Part shown: one piece after another, positions 34,565-43,286 of the stretch
How positions within the stretch are numbered: the stretch's first letter is position 1
Layout of the letters: each line of letters starts with the position of its first letter
Translations under genes and position numbers: made by a program
Notes under the pieces: model-generated
What the model saw: only the letters and a program-made list of their open reading frames with translations
Databases searched by the model: none
What the model was told of the DNA's origin: nothing
Assembly: GCF_008632125.1 (NCBI RefSeq)
Contig: NZ_VWRN01000030.1
Span: 1-64,000, forward strand
Source: Cupriavidus cauae
Lineage (GTDB): Bacteria > Pseudomonadota > Gammaproteobacteria > Burkholderiales > Burkholderiaceae
Length of the DNA: 64,000 nt
Direction of reading: 5' to 3'

Positions 34565-35713
34565 ATGGCCTTTATCTATTACCTGACCCATATCCATCTC
34601 GATTTCGGCGCGGTCAAGCTGCTGAAATCGGAGTGCGAGCGCATCGGCATCCGCCGGCCGCTGCTGGTGACCGACAAGGGCGTGGTCGCCGCCGGCATCG
34701 CGCAGCGCGCCATCGACGCGCTGGAGGGTCTGCCGGTTGCCGTGTTCGACGACACCCCCTCCAATCCGACCGAGGCGATGGTGCGCCAGGCCGCGGCGCA
34801 ATACCGCAGCGAGGGATGCGACGGCCTGATCGCGGTCGGCGGCGGTTCCTCGATCGATCTGGCCAAGGGCATCGCGATCCTGGCCACGCACGAGGGCGAG
34901 CTGACCACCTACGCCACCATCGAGGGCGGCAGCGGCAGGATCACCGAGCGCGCCGCGCCGCTGATCGCAGTGCCGACGACCTCGGGCACCGGCAGCGAGG
35001 TCGCCCGCGGCGCCATCATCATCCTCGACGACGGCCGCAAGCTCGGCTTCCATTCCTGGCATCTGCTGCCCAAGTCGGCGATCTGCGATCCGGAACTGAC
35101 CCTGGGCCTGCCGCCGGGCCTGACGGCGGCGACCGGCATGGACGCGATCGCGCATTGCATCGAGACCTTCCTCGCCCCCGCCTTCAACCCGCCGGCCGAC
35201 GGCATCGCGCTCGACGGGCTGGAGCGCGCCTGGGCCCATATCGAACGCGCCACGCGCGACGGCAGCGACCGCGAGGCGCGTCTGAACATGATGAGCGCGT
35301 CGATGCAGGGCGCGATGGCCTTCCAGAAGGGCCTCGGCTGCGTCCACTCGCTGTCGCACCCGCTCGGCGGCCTGAAGATCGACGGCCGCACCGGCCTGCA
35401 CCACGGCACGCTGAACGCGGTGGTGATGCCCGCGGTGCTGCGCTTCAACGCCGACGCGCCGAGCATCGTGCGCGAGGACCGCTATGGCCGCCTGCGCCGC
35501 GCCATGCATCTGCCGGCCGACGCCGATGTCGCGCAGGCGGTGTACGACATGACCGCGCGTCTGGGCCTGCCGACGGGGCTGGCCGCGATGGGCGTCACCG
35601 AGGCGATGTTCGACAAGGTCGTGGCCGGCGCGCTGGCCGACCATTGCCACAAGACCAATCCGAAGGAAGCCGGCGCCGAGGACTATCGGCGTATGCTGGC
35701 GGAATCGATGTAA
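34565..35713 (+). CDS. Iron-containing alcohol dehydrogenase
   Basis: A 382-residue group III alcohol dehydrogenase. The NAD loop 'GLIAVGGGSSIDLAKGIAIL' and 'PTTSGTGSEVARGAIII' are present, with metal ligands in 'GMDAIAHCIETF' and 'CVHSLSHPLGGLKIDGRTGLHHG'. Members oxidise alcohols such as 4-hydroxybutyrate or act as maleylacetate reductases; the substrate is not clear. The start at 34565 has GGAGAC upstream. An operator-like repeat in the divergent region ties it to the esterase and perhaps to the acyl-CoA block. Confidence 0.92.
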   Translation: MAFIYYLTHIHLDFGAVKLLKSECERIGIRRPLLVTDKGVVAAGIAQRAIDALEGLPVAVFDDTPSNPTEAMVRQAAAQYRSEGCDGLIAVGGGSSIDLAKGIAILATHEGELTTYATIEGGSGRITERAAPLIAVPTTSGTGSEVARGAIIILDDGRKLGFHSWHLLPKSAICDPELTLGLPPGLTAATGMDAIAHCIETFLAPAFNPPADGIALDGLERAWAHIERATRDGSDREARLNMMSASMQGAMAFQKGLGCVHSLSHPLGGLKIDGRTGLHHGTLNAVVMPAVLRFNADAPSIVREDRYGRLRRAMHLPADADVAQAVYDMTARLGLPTGLAAMGVTEAMFDKVVAGALADHCHKTNPKEAGAEDYRRMLAESM

Positions 35714-35788
35714 GGCTCGATCGGTGCAGGGCGCAGTCGATGTAAGACGCAGTCGGTGTAAGGCTCGATCGTGTAAGGCTCAACCGAT
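35704..35788. repeat. 15-18 bp imperfect tandem repeat after the alcohol dehydrogenase
   Basis: Units near 'gcagtcgatgtaagac' and 'tcgatcgtgtaaggc' repeat about five times from the stop codon to just before the macrodomain gene. The first unit includes the last codons and stop of the dehydrogenase, suggesting that the array grew from the gene end. Confidence 0.8.
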
Positions 35789-35818
35789 GCCACGCGCATC
35801 GGACGCAAGGAGGCAGGC

Positions 35819-36355
35819 ATGGCTGGCGAACACTTGCAGGTGGTGCACGGCGATATCACGCGGATGGAGGTCGACGCCATCGTCAACGCCGCCAACAGCG
35901 GCCTGCTGGGCGGCGGCGGCGTCGATGGCGCGATCCACGGGGCGGGCGGTCCGGCGATCATGGCGGCCTGCCGCGAGATCCGCGAGCGCCAGGGCGGCTG
36001 CCCGACCGGCGAGGCGGTGATCACGACCGGCGGCCTGCTGCCGGCACCCTACGTGATCCACGCGGTCGGCCCGGTCTGGCGCGGCGGCGGCGAGAACGAG
36101 GACGCGCTGCTGGCCAGCGCCTATCGCAACAGCATCAGGCTCGCCGCAGAGCATCGGCTGCGCACGCTGGCCTTCCCGAACATCAGCACCGGCGTCTACG
36201 GCTTTCCGCGCGAACGCGCGGCCGATATCGCGATCGCCGCGGTGCGCCAGGCGCTGGCCGAGGCCGACACCATCGAACAGGTGACCTTCGTCTGCTTCGA
36301 CGACGAGAACTACCGGCTGTATCGGGAGCGGCTGGGAGCGTTCGGGGGGCTTTGA
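35819..36355 (+). CDS. Macrodomain protein, O-acetyl-ADP-ribose deacetylase (YmdB-like)
   Basis: A 178-residue macro domain. 'HGDITRMEVDAIVNAANSGLLGGGGVDGAIHGAGG' contains the ADP-ribose loop and catalytic asparagine, and 'PNISTGVYGFPRERAADIAI' is the second loop. It removes acetyl or ADP-ribose groups. AAGGAGG precedes the ATG by five bases. It follows the alcohol dehydrogenase after a repeat-filled spacer. Confidence 0.95.
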   Translation: MAGEHLQVVHGDITRMEVDAIVNAANSGLLGGGGVDGAIHGAGGPAIMAACREIRERQGGCPTGEAVITTGGLLPAPYVIHAVGPVWRGGGENEDALLASAYRNSIRLAAEHRLRTLAFPNISTGVYGFPRERAADIAIAAVRQALAEADTIEQVTFVCFDDENYRLYRERLGAFGGL

Positions 36356-36395
36356 TTCGACGGGCGAAAAGGCGCGCGCTTGCCCGCTCCCCCGC

Positions 36396-36421
36396 CCCCT
36401 CTCCCGCAAGCGGGAGAGGGG
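36396..36421. repeat. REP-like palindrome, third copy of the CCCCTCTCCCGC element
   Basis: A perfect 12-bp stem with AA loop, identical in core to 13933-13958. It lies between the convergent macrodomain and hydrolase genes. Confidence 0.8.
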
Positions 36422-36466
36422 CTTGGGGGAAAGGGCAACAGCGCTTGCTATCCCCTCCGCCGCCCA

Positions 36467-37384
36467 TTACCCCAACGCGCTGCGGATCAAGCGATTGATC
36501 CGCTCCGGCTGCTCATGCACGACCCAGTGCGTGCCCTCCGGAATCCGCTCCAGCCGCAGCTGCGGCACGAAGCGATCGAGCCCATCCACCAGCGACTTCG
36601 GCAACGCCCGATCGTTTTCGCCCCAGATCACCAGCGTCGGCACGCGCACGACGAAGGCCTCGGGATCGAGCCGCGACAGATCGGGCGGCGGCTCGCCCGG
36701 CGCCGGCGGATGCAGCGGCGAGGCGCGATAGTAGTTGACGCTGCCGGTAAGCGGATGCGAACCGCCCTCGCCCGGCTGCGACCACGCGGCGAGATACTTG
36801 TCGCGGGTTTCGCCGGTGAACCACTCGGGCGGCGCGTCGCCCCCGGACAGCAGCGCCGCGAGTTTGGCGTAGTGGTCGGCCGCCAGCACCTCTTCGCAGC
36901 CCGGCTTGCGCAGCCAGTTCATATAGGCCGACGCCGCCTGCTGTTGCGGGTCCTCCGCCAGCGCGCGGGCGAACAGATACGGATGCGGCGCGTTGACGAT
37001 GACCAGCTGCTGCACCAGCGCCGGATACTGGATCGCCAGATTCCAGCACACCGCCCCGCCCCAGTCGTGCGCCACCACCACGCAGCGGTCGTAGCCCAGC
37101 GCGGCGATGAACTGCACCAGGTCCTCGACCAGATGGCGCGGCTTGTAGGCCTCGACCGTGGCGGGCTTGCTCGACAGATTGAAGCCGCGCAGATCCGGCG
37201 CGACCGCGAAATGGGTCTGGCCGAATTCGGCGAGCTGCGCCTCCCACGCATACCAGAATTCGGGGAAGCCATGGACAAACAGCATCAGCGGCTTGCCGCG
37301 CTGCCCCGCGCTGGCGTAGTGCAGCCGCGTGCCGTTCGGCAGCGAGGCGTACTGCAGATGATGGATCACGGCCGATGTGCTCAT
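36467..37384 (-). CDS. Alpha/beta hydrolase, epoxide hydrolase / dehalogenase type
   Basis: A 305-residue hydrolase. 'LMLFVHGFPEFWYAWEAQL' is the oxyanion motif and 'VVVAHDWGGAVCWNLA' has an aspartate nucleophile (Asp107), which marks epoxide hydrolases and haloalkane dehalogenases and not esterases. The general-base histidine is in 'EGTHWVVHEQPE' (about His286). It is soluble and cytoplasmic. GAGGAG precedes the start. It is the last gene of the minus-strand catabolic run; an epoxide or ester intermediate is possible. Confidence 0.9.
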   Translation of the reverse strand: MSTSAVIHHLQYASLPNGTRLHYASAGQRGKPLMLFVHGFPEFWYAWEAQLAEFGQTHFAVAPDLRGFNLSSKPATVEAYKPRHLVEDLVQFIAALGYDRCVVVAHDWGGAVCWNLAIQYPALVQQLVIVNAPHPYLFARALAEDPQQQAASAYMNWLRKPGCEEVLAADHYAKLAALLSGGDAPPEWFTGETRDKYLAAWSQPGEGGSHPLTGSVNYYRASPLHPPAPGEPPPDLSRLDPEAFVVRVPTLVIWGENDRALPKSLVDGLDRFVPQLRLERIPEGTHWVVHEQPERINRLIRSALG

Positions 37385-37487
37385 GGTCTCCTCTCTGTGG
37401 TTTGCCGTTGTCGTCCCGCCCGCCCCATGCGGACGCGGCGCCGGCCGTGCCGATGCACGCTCCGTGCCTGCGCGCGAATCGCCCGCC

Positions 37488-38390
37488 TCAGCCGCGCAGC
37501 GCCGCCACCAGCTCGTCCCGCACCTGCGGCTTGCCGGCGAACGGATCGCCGGGATTGCGCTGGCCGACGATGTCCTCGAAGCGCTGCTGCACCGGCGCCA
37601 GCGCGTGGGGATGCGAATAGATGTAGAAGCGCTGCTCGCGGATCGCGTCGAAGGTCATCCGCGCCACGTCCTCCGCGCTGACCTTGCCCGAGGTGACCGC
37701 CTTGTCCGACAGCGCCTGCGCGACCAGCTGCGAGCGCGTCGGCGGGGCCTCGTTGCTGAGGTCGGCCGGGCGATTGCGGTGCGACTGGTGAATGCCGGTC
37801 GGCACGAAATACGGGCACAGCAGCGAGCAATGCACCTGTTCGGTCACCAGCGCCAGGTCCTGATACAGCGACTCGGACAGCGACACCACCGCATGCTTGG
37901 AGACGTTGTAGATGCCCATCGCCGGCGGATTCAGCAGGCCGGCCATCGACGCTGTATTGACGATATGGCCCTCGTACGAGGCGTCGCGCGCGGCGGCCTC
38001 GAGCATCAGCGGCGTGAAGATGCGCACGCCGTGGATCACGCCGTGCAGGTTCACGCCCAGCACCCAGTCCCAGTCCTTCTGCGAGTTCTCCCAGACCAGG
38101 CCGCCGGCACCGACGCCGGCGTTGTTGAACAGCAGGTTGACCTCGCCGAAGGCCTCGATCGCGGCATCGGCCAGCGCCTGCACCTGCTCGGCCTTCGATA
38201 CGTCGACGCGCAGGCCGATCACGCGGGCGCCCTGCGTGCGCAGCTCCGCCACGGTGGCGTCGAGCGCGTCCTGCTGGACGTCGGCCAGCACCAGCCGCAT
38301 GCCCAGCGCCGCGCCGAGGCGCGCGAATTCCTTGCCGAATCCCGACGCGCCGCCGGTGATCACGGCCACTCTTTCCTGGAACTGCTTCAT
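37488..38390 (-). CDS. Short-chain dehydrogenase/reductase
   Basis: A 300-residue SDR with the NAD(P) motif 'AVITGGASGFGKEFARLG', 'LLFNNAGVGAGG' and the catalytic 'MGIYNVSKHAVVSLSESLYQ' (Tyr-x-x-x-Lys). The extended C-terminus with 'RFYIYSHP' is typical of a subfamily in Burkholderiales beta-oxidation clusters. GGAG is seven bases before the ATG. Substrate unknown; probably a hydroxy- or keto-intermediate. Confidence 0.92.
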   Translation of the reverse strand: MKQFQERVAVITGGASGFGKEFARLGAALGMRLVLADVQQDALDATVAELRTQGARVIGLRVDVSKAEQVQALADAAIEAFGEVNLLFNNAGVGAGGLVWENSQKDWDWVLGVNLHGVIHGVRIFTPLMLEAAARDASYEGHIVNTASMAGLLNPPAMGIYNVSKHAVVSLSESLYQDLALVTEQVHCSLLCPYFVPTGIHQSHRNRPADLSNEAPPTRSQLVAQALSDKAVTSGKVSAEDVARMTFDAIREQRFYIYSHPHALAPVQQRFEDIVGQRNPGDPFAGKPQVRDELVAALRG

Positions 38391-38496
38391 CGTGGTCTCC
38401 TTCTGGATGCCGGCGCGCTCCCGTTTCGGTGCGGTTTCCCGCTGGCCCGCTCTGCTGGCGGGCTTCCGCGCGCCGGTCTCTCCGGCCCTTCCTGCC

Positions 38497-39351
38497 TCAA
38501 TCGAGCAGGTCGGGCTGCTCCTTGACGATGCGCGCGTACAGCGGCTGGAACTGGAACCAGCCAGCCTGCGCGGTGCCGACGATCGAATACGCCTGGCGCG
38601 CGGCAGCGTCCGAGATCGTCTTCGGCGCGCCGCCGGTGCGCGCGGCGGCGGCCTCGGCCAGCAGCTGCACCTGGCACGAGCGCTCCATCGTGATGAACCA
38701 CCAGGCCGCCTCGTCGACCGTGCGGCCCACCGTCAGCAGCCCGTGGTTCTGCAGGATCACGGCCTTGTTGGGCCCCAGCGCATTGGCGATGCGCTGGCCT
38801 TCGTCAAGCTCCACCACCACGCCGCCGAAGTCGTCATAGACGGCATGGTCCTGGTAGAAGGCGCAGACGTCCTGCGTCAGCGGATCGAGCAGCCGGCCCA
38901 GGGTCGACCAGGCGCGCCCATAGGTGCTGTGCGAATGCGCGGCGGCGACCGCGTCCTCGCGCGTCTGGTGCACGCGCGAATGGATCGCGAAGGCGGCGGC
39001 GTTGACCGGATGATCGCCCTCCACCACGTTGCCGTGGTGATCGCAGCGGATCAGGTCCGATACCTTGACCTGGCTGAAATGCACGCCGAACGGATTGACC
39101 CAGAACGTATCGGTGAACTCGGGGTCGCGCGCGGTGATATGGCCGGCCACGCCCTCGTCGAAACCGAACTTCGAGAACAGCCGGAAGGCCGCCGCGAGCC
39201 GCTGCTTGCGATGCAGGCGCTCCTCGGCATGGGTCTCGAAGCGCGGCGGGCGCGGCAGCACGCGGTACTTCGCCTTGATTTCTTCCGGCAGATCGGCGCC
39301 GATCTCGTCGGCACGGCTGGCACGTTGCGGTGCCGGGATGGGAGCGTTCAT
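38497..39351 (-). CDS. Class II aldolase/adducin family protein
   Basis: A 284-residue zinc aldolase-like protein. 'FGFDEGVAGHITARDPEFTDTFWVNPFGVHFSQV' and metal histidines in 'AAAHSHSTYGRAW' and 'LQNHGLLTVGRTVDEAAW' match fuculose-aldolase/adducin relatives. Bacterial members of this branch are often decarboxylases or aldolases of unknown substrate. AGGAG precedes the start at 39351. The leader contains a 'gcggata' repeat. Confidence 0.92.
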   Translation of the reverse strand: MNAPIPAPQRASRADEIGADLPEEIKAKYRVLPRPPRFETHAEERLHRKQRLAAAFRLFSKFGFDEGVAGHITARDPEFTDTFWVNPFGVHFSQVKVSDLIRCDHHGNVVEGDHPVNAAAFAIHSRVHQTREDAVAAAHSHSTYGRAWSTLGRLLDPLTQDVCAFYQDHAVYDDFGGVVVELDEGQRIANALGPNKAVILQNHGLLTVGRTVDEAAWWFITMERSCQVQLLAEAAAARTGGAPKTISDAAARQAYSIVGTAQAGWFQFQPLYARIVKEQPDLLD

Positions 39352-39363
39352 CGCGGTCTCCTG

Positions 39364-39390
39364 CGGATAGCGGATAGCGGATAGCGGATA
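39364..39390. repeat. 7-bp repeat 'gcggata' x ~4 ahead of the aldolase gene
   Basis: A short direct array of 'gcggata' sits directly upstream of the Shine-Dalgarno of the class II aldolase gene. Confidence 0.7.
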
Positions 39391-39419
39391 TCGGGCAGCC
39401 GATAACCGGGGCCGGCCGA

Positions 39420-40430
39420 TCAGATCAGCTTGACCAGCTGCTTGCCGAAGTTCTTGCCCTTGAGCAGGCCCATGAAGGCCTCGGGCGCGCTCTCCAGCCC
39501 CTGCGCCACGCTCTCGCGGAACTTGAGCTTGCCCTGCGCCACCGCGCCGCCGAGCTCGGACAGCGCCTGCGGCCACACCTCCATGTGCTCGGAGACGATG
39601 AAGCCCTCGATCTTCAGGCGCGACACCAGGATCAGCTGCGGATTCTTCAGGGGCAGCGGCTCGCCGTCATAGCCGGCGATCATGCCGCAGACCGCGATGC
39701 GGCCGAACGGATTCATGCGCGACAGCACGGCGTCGAGGATCTCGCCGCCGACGTTCTCGAAGTAGCCGTCGACGCCCTGCGGCGTGGCTTCCTTCAGCAT
39801 CGTGTACAGCGCCTTGGGATCGGATGCCGCCTTGTAGTCGACGCAGGCATCGAAGCCCAGCTCGTTGACCACGTAGTCGCACTTCTCCTTGCCGCCGGCG
39901 ATGCCGACCGCGCGGCAGCCCGCCATCTTCGCCAGCTGCCCGACCACGCTGCCGACGGCGCCCGAGGCCGCGCTGACCACCACGGTCTCGCCGGCCTTCG
40001 GCGCGATGATGCGGTTCAGGCCGTACCAGGCGGTGACGCCGGGCATGCCGACCGCGCCCAGGTAGGCCGACAGCGGGATCCGGCTGGTGTCGACCTTCTG
40101 CATGCCGCTGCCGTCGCTGACGCCCATCTCCTGCCAGCCGAACATGCCCAGCACCTTGTCGCCGACCGCGTACTTCGGATTGCGCGAGGCCACCACCTCG
40201 CCGACGGTGCCGCCGATCATCACCTCGTTCAGCGGCTGCGGCGTCGCGTAGGACTTGCCTTCGTTCATGCGGCCGCGCATGTACGGGTCGAGCGACAGAT
40301 AGTGGTTGCGGACCAGCACCTGGCCGTCGGCCAGCTCCGGCACCGGCACCTGCTCGAGGCGGAAGTTGTCCGGCGAGACGGCGCCGCTGGGACGGGAGGC
40401 GAGGACGATGCGCTTGTAGGTATCGGACAT
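39420..40430 (-). CDS. NADP-dependent oxidoreductase, CurA / zinc-independent MDR type
   Basis: A 336-residue medium-chain reductase lacking catalytic zinc residues. 'VRNHYLSLDPYMRGRMNEGKSYATPQPLNEVMIGG' is diagnostic of the CurA/leukotriene B4 12-hydroxydehydrogenase group, and 'VVSAASGAVGSVVGQLAK' is the NADP loop. Members reduce alpha,beta-unsaturated carbonyls. AAGGA is eight bases before the ATG. In this neighbourhood it could reduce an enal or enone in the degradation route. Confidence 0.93.
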   Translation of the reverse strand: MSDTYKRIVLASRPSGAVSPDNFRLEQVPVPELADGQVLVRNHYLSLDPYMRGRMNEGKSYATPQPLNEVMIGGTVGEVVASRNPKYAVGDKVLGMFGWQEMGVSDGSGMQKVDTSRIPLSAYLGAVGMPGVTAWYGLNRIIAPKAGETVVVSAASGAVGSVVGQLAKMAGCRAVGIAGGKEKCDYVVNELGFDACVDYKAASDPKALYTMLKEATPQGVDGYFENVGGEILDAVLSRMNPFGRIAVCGMIAGYDGEPLPLKNPQLILVSRLKIEGFIVSEHMEVWPQALSELGGAVAQGKLKFRESVAQGLESAPEAFMGLLKGKNFGKQLVKLI

Positions 40431-40500
40431 GGGACGTTCCTTTGTCAGGTGGTCGTTGGACGTTGTTGGGCTGGGTGTTGGCTTCGGGATCCGCGCGGCA

Positions 40501-41898
40501 TCAACGCTGCATCAGCGCAAGCGCCAGCGCGCGATAGGCGCGCAGCGTGATCGGGTCGTTGGCGGCATTGCCGGCGATCGGATGCGAGGCGTAGCGCACG
40601 ATGGTCATCTCGGCCTTCGGATCGATATGGATGCGCTGGCCGAAGATGCCGCGGGCCTCGAAGGCGCCGTGGTCGTCGTGCGAGACCCACCACATGTCGC
40701 GGTAGCTCCAGCCAGGCAGATGAGCATAGACCGATTTGGCGAACTTCGCGCGGTCGCCGCCGCCGCGCACCTCGGCAACCACCGCGGCGGGGATCACCTG
40801 GCGGCCGTTGAAGCGGCCGTCATTGCGCATCGCCTCGCCGAAGCGGGCCAGGTCGCGCAGCGTGGTGCTGATCGCGCCGCCGCCACCCGGCGTACCGATG
40901 CTGTCGACTGTGAAGTAGGCGTCCTCCTCGGCGCCGAGCGGCTGCCACAGCTTGTCGGACATCAGCTTCGGCAGCGGCACGCCCGAGGCGCGCTGCACGA
41001 TCCACGCCAGCACCTCGGCGTTGACCGTCTTGTAGGCGAAGGCCTGGTCGTGCTCGCCCTCCTTGCGCAGCGTGGTCAGGAATTCGTAGAAGGAGCGCGG
41101 GCCGGCATAGTCCGGCGCGCGCGGAATCATGCCGCCGGCGCGGGCATAGTCGTTGACCTCGGCCTTCGGATCGGCGTAGTCCTCGGAGAATTTGACGCCG
41201 ATCGTCATGTCCATCACCTGGCGCACGGTGGCGTCGCCATAGGCGGTGTCCGCGAGCTCCGGCACGTAGCGCGTGACCGGCGCGGCCGGATCGAGCTTGC
41301 CCTCGTTGGCCAGCATCGCGGCCAGCGTGCCGACGAAGCTCTTGGTGATCGAGAACGCCGCGTGCGGCAGCTGCGGCTGCAGCGCGCCGAAGTACTTCTC
41401 GTAGACGACCTTGCCCTTGTGCATCACCAGGATGCCGTCGGTATAGGTCAGCGCCAGCATGTCGGCGAAGGTGCGGCGCGTGCCGTCGGCATCGACGAAG
41501 GGCACGCCGCCGATGTCGCGCTCGGCGCGCGGCAGCGCGGACACGGGGCCCGGGCCGCGCCACACCGAGACGGTCGGCACCAGCTCGCGCACGTGCGAGA
41601 AGGTCCAGCGGTGGCGCGGGAAGCCGTTGCTCTTGCCGCTGAAGCTGATGACCTTGTCCGGCGCCGGCGGAAAACCCTGCATCCATCCGAGCGTGACGGG
41701 ATCGGTGGCCGCCGCGTCGGCATAGGTGCGCGCCGGCGGCGTCTGTGCTTGCGTGGGGATCGCCATGGCAGTCAGCAGCACGGCCGCGATGGGCAGCGGC
41801 GAGGGGACGAAACGGCGGACACTACGACAAACGATGCGCCGAGCGATTCGACGAACGATCTGGCGAAGGCGCGTACGCCCGCGTCGATTGGCCTGCAT
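40501..41898 (-). CDS. Serine hydrolase of the beta-lactamase/6-aminohexanoate-hydrolase family
   Basis: A 465-residue protein with the SxxK catalytic motif 'AAFSITKSFVGTLAAM' (Ser183, Lys186). 'NDYARAGGMIP' supplies the tyrosine motif, and 'LYAHLPGWSYRD' lies near the end. A signal peptide ('LPIAAVLLTAMAIPTQAQ') follows an unusually Arg-rich n-region ('RRIARRIVCRSVRRF'), encoded by short DNA repeats at about 41810-41880. It is probably periplasmic and hydrolyses amides or esters. GGAGA lies five bases before the ATG. Its place amid cytoplasmic acyl-CoA enzymes is notable. Confidence 0.9.
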   Translation of the reverse strand: MQANRRGRTRLRQIVRRIARRIVCRSVRRFVPSPLPIAAVLLTAMAIPTQAQTPPARTYADAAATDPVTLGWMQGFPPAPDKVISFSGKSNGFPRHRWTFSHVRELVPTVSVWRGPGPVSALPRAERDIGGVPFVDADGTRRTFADMLALTYTDGILVMHKGKVVYEKYFGALQPQLPHAAFSITKSFVGTLAAMLANEGKLDPAAPVTRYVPELADTAYGDATVRQVMDMTIGVKFSEDYADPKAEVNDYARAGGMIPRAPDYAGPRSFYEFLTTLRKEGEHDQAFAYKTVNAEVLAWIVQRASGVPLPKLMSDKLWQPLGAEEDAYFTVDSIGTPGGGGAISTTLRDLARFGEAMRNDGRFNGRQVIPAAVVAEVRGGGDRAKFAKSVYAHLPGWSYRDMWWVSHDDHGAFEARGIFGQRIHIDPKAEMTIVRYASHPIAGNAANDPITLRAYRALALALMQR

Positions 41899-41977
41899 GG
41901 TGTCTCCATTTGTTTTTTCTCTTTGGATTCGGTGGGTGCCGCGCTGCGCGGGCCGCGCAGCGATCTGCGGTCTGCGG

Positions 41978-42424
41978 TCAGCCGTCGGCGCCCGCATCCG
42001 GCGCGGTCTCGGCGCGCTGCGGCGGCGAGCGTCGCACGTACTTGAAGGTGCCCGAGCTGCGCGCCACCAGCTTGCCGTCGGCGTCGACGATCTCCGCCTC
42101 GCAGAACGCCATCGAGGTGGTGCGATGCACGCAGTCGCCGCGCGCGATCAGCGTGCCGCGCCCCGGCGCCATGAAGCTGGTCTTCATCTCGATGGTGACC
42201 ACGCCGCGGCCGTCCTCGGTATCGGCCGAGCGGCAGGCCACCGCCATCGCGACGTCCAGCAGCGTCATCAGCACGCCGCCGTGCGCCATCTCCCAGCCGT
42301 TGTGATGGCGCGGCTCGATCTCCAGCTCGAGCTCGCTGACGCCGCCGCCCATGTGCGTGCAGCGCAGGCCGAGGTCGTCGACGAAGGGAATCGGAATCGG
42401 GAAGCCTTTGCGGGGCTCGGTCAT
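41978..42424 (-). CDS. PaaI-type hotdog thioesterase
   Basis: A 148-residue hotdog protein. 'NGWEMAHGGVLMTLLDVAMAVACRS' contains the HGG motif of PaaI-type acyl-CoA thioesterases, and 'TIEMKTSFMAPG' follows. It removes CoA from acyl or aryl groups. The ATG at 42424 has AAAGGA about 12 bases upstream. Only 19 bp separate it from the SDR gene ahead of it, supporting one transcript. Confidence 0.92.
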   Translation of the reverse strand: MTEPRKGFPIPIPFVDDLGLRCTHMGGGVSELELEIEPRHHNGWEMAHGGVLMTLLDVAMAVACRSADTEDGRGVVTIEMKTSFMAPGRGTLIARGDCVHRTTSMAFCEAEIVDADGKLVARSSGTFKYVRRSPPQRAETAPDAGADG

Positions 42425-42443
42425 GGTGTGGTGGTCCTTTGGT

Positions 42444-43226
42444 TCAAATCGCGCTGACGCCCCCATCGACCGCCAGGATCTGGCCGGTGATGTGCTTGCC
42501 GGCCTCGGTCGCGAACAGCAGCGCGGCGCCCTTCAGGTCCTCGTCGTCGCCCAGCCGATGCAGCGGCACGCCCTCGCACATCTTGTCGACGCCCAGGCGC
42601 GCCAGCGAGCCCTGCGTCATCTTCGACGGGAAGAAGCCCGGCGCCAGCGCGTTGACGGTGATGTTGTGCTCGCCCCATTCGGCCGCCAGCGTGCGCGTGA
42701 AATTGACCACCGCGCCCTTGGACGTGTTGTAGGCAATCGTCTCCATCGTGCCCGGCGGATTGCCGGCCAGGCCAGCGATCGAAGCCACGTTGATGATGCG
42801 GCCATAGCGGCGCGGAATCATCGACTGCTTGCCGATGCGCTGCGTCAGCAGGAACAGCCCGCGCACGTTCAGGTTCATCACCTTGTCCCAGGCCTCGACG
42901 GGGTGGTCCTCGGCGGGCGCGCCCCAGGTCGCGCCGGCGTTGTTGACCAGGATGTCGACGTGGCCCAGGCGCGCCAGCGACTCGTCGGCCAGGCGCGCGA
43001 TCTCGTCGTCGCGCGAGCCGTCCGCGACGATCCAGTCGGCCTCGATGCCGCGCGCCTTCAGATGTTCCTGCGCGGCTTTCAGCTCGTCGGCCTTGCGCGC
43101 CGACAGCACCAGCCGCGCGCCCTGCTCGCCCAGCGCCTCGGCGATCTGCAGCCCGAGCCCGCGCGAGCCGCCGGTGATCAGCGCGGTGCGCCCCTTCAGA
43201 TCGAACAGCTGTGCGATCGTCTTCAT
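42444..43226 (-). CDS. Short-chain dehydrogenase/reductase, FabG/gluconate-dehydrogenase-like
   Basis: A 260-residue SDR. 'ALITGGSRGLGLQIAEALG' binds NAD(P), 'ILVNNAGATWGAP' and 'YNTSKGAVVNFTRTLAAEWG' carry the Asn, Tyr and Lys, and 'KHITGQILAVDGGVSAI' is the C-terminal signature. Probably a 3-hydroxyacyl or hydroxy-acid dehydrogenase in the acyl-CoA block. The start at 43226 matches the family. Confidence 0.93.
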   Translation of the reverse strand: MKTIAQLFDLKGRTALITGGSRGLGLQIAEALGEQGARLVLSARKADELKAAQEHLKARGIEADWIVADGSRDDEIARLADESLARLGHVDILVNNAGATWGAPAEDHPVEAWDKVMNLNVRGLFLLTQRIGKQSMIPRRYGRIINVASIAGLAGNPPGTMETIAYNTSKGAVVNFTRTLAAEWGEHNITVNALAPGFFPSKMTQGSLARLGVDKMCEGVPLHRLGDDEDLKGAALLFATEAGKHITGQILAVDGGVSAI

Positions 43227-43286
43227 GGTGTCCCCTCCTTGTCCTGCGTGTCCGATGTCTCGTGGGTGCTGGTGAATGCGCCGGTC

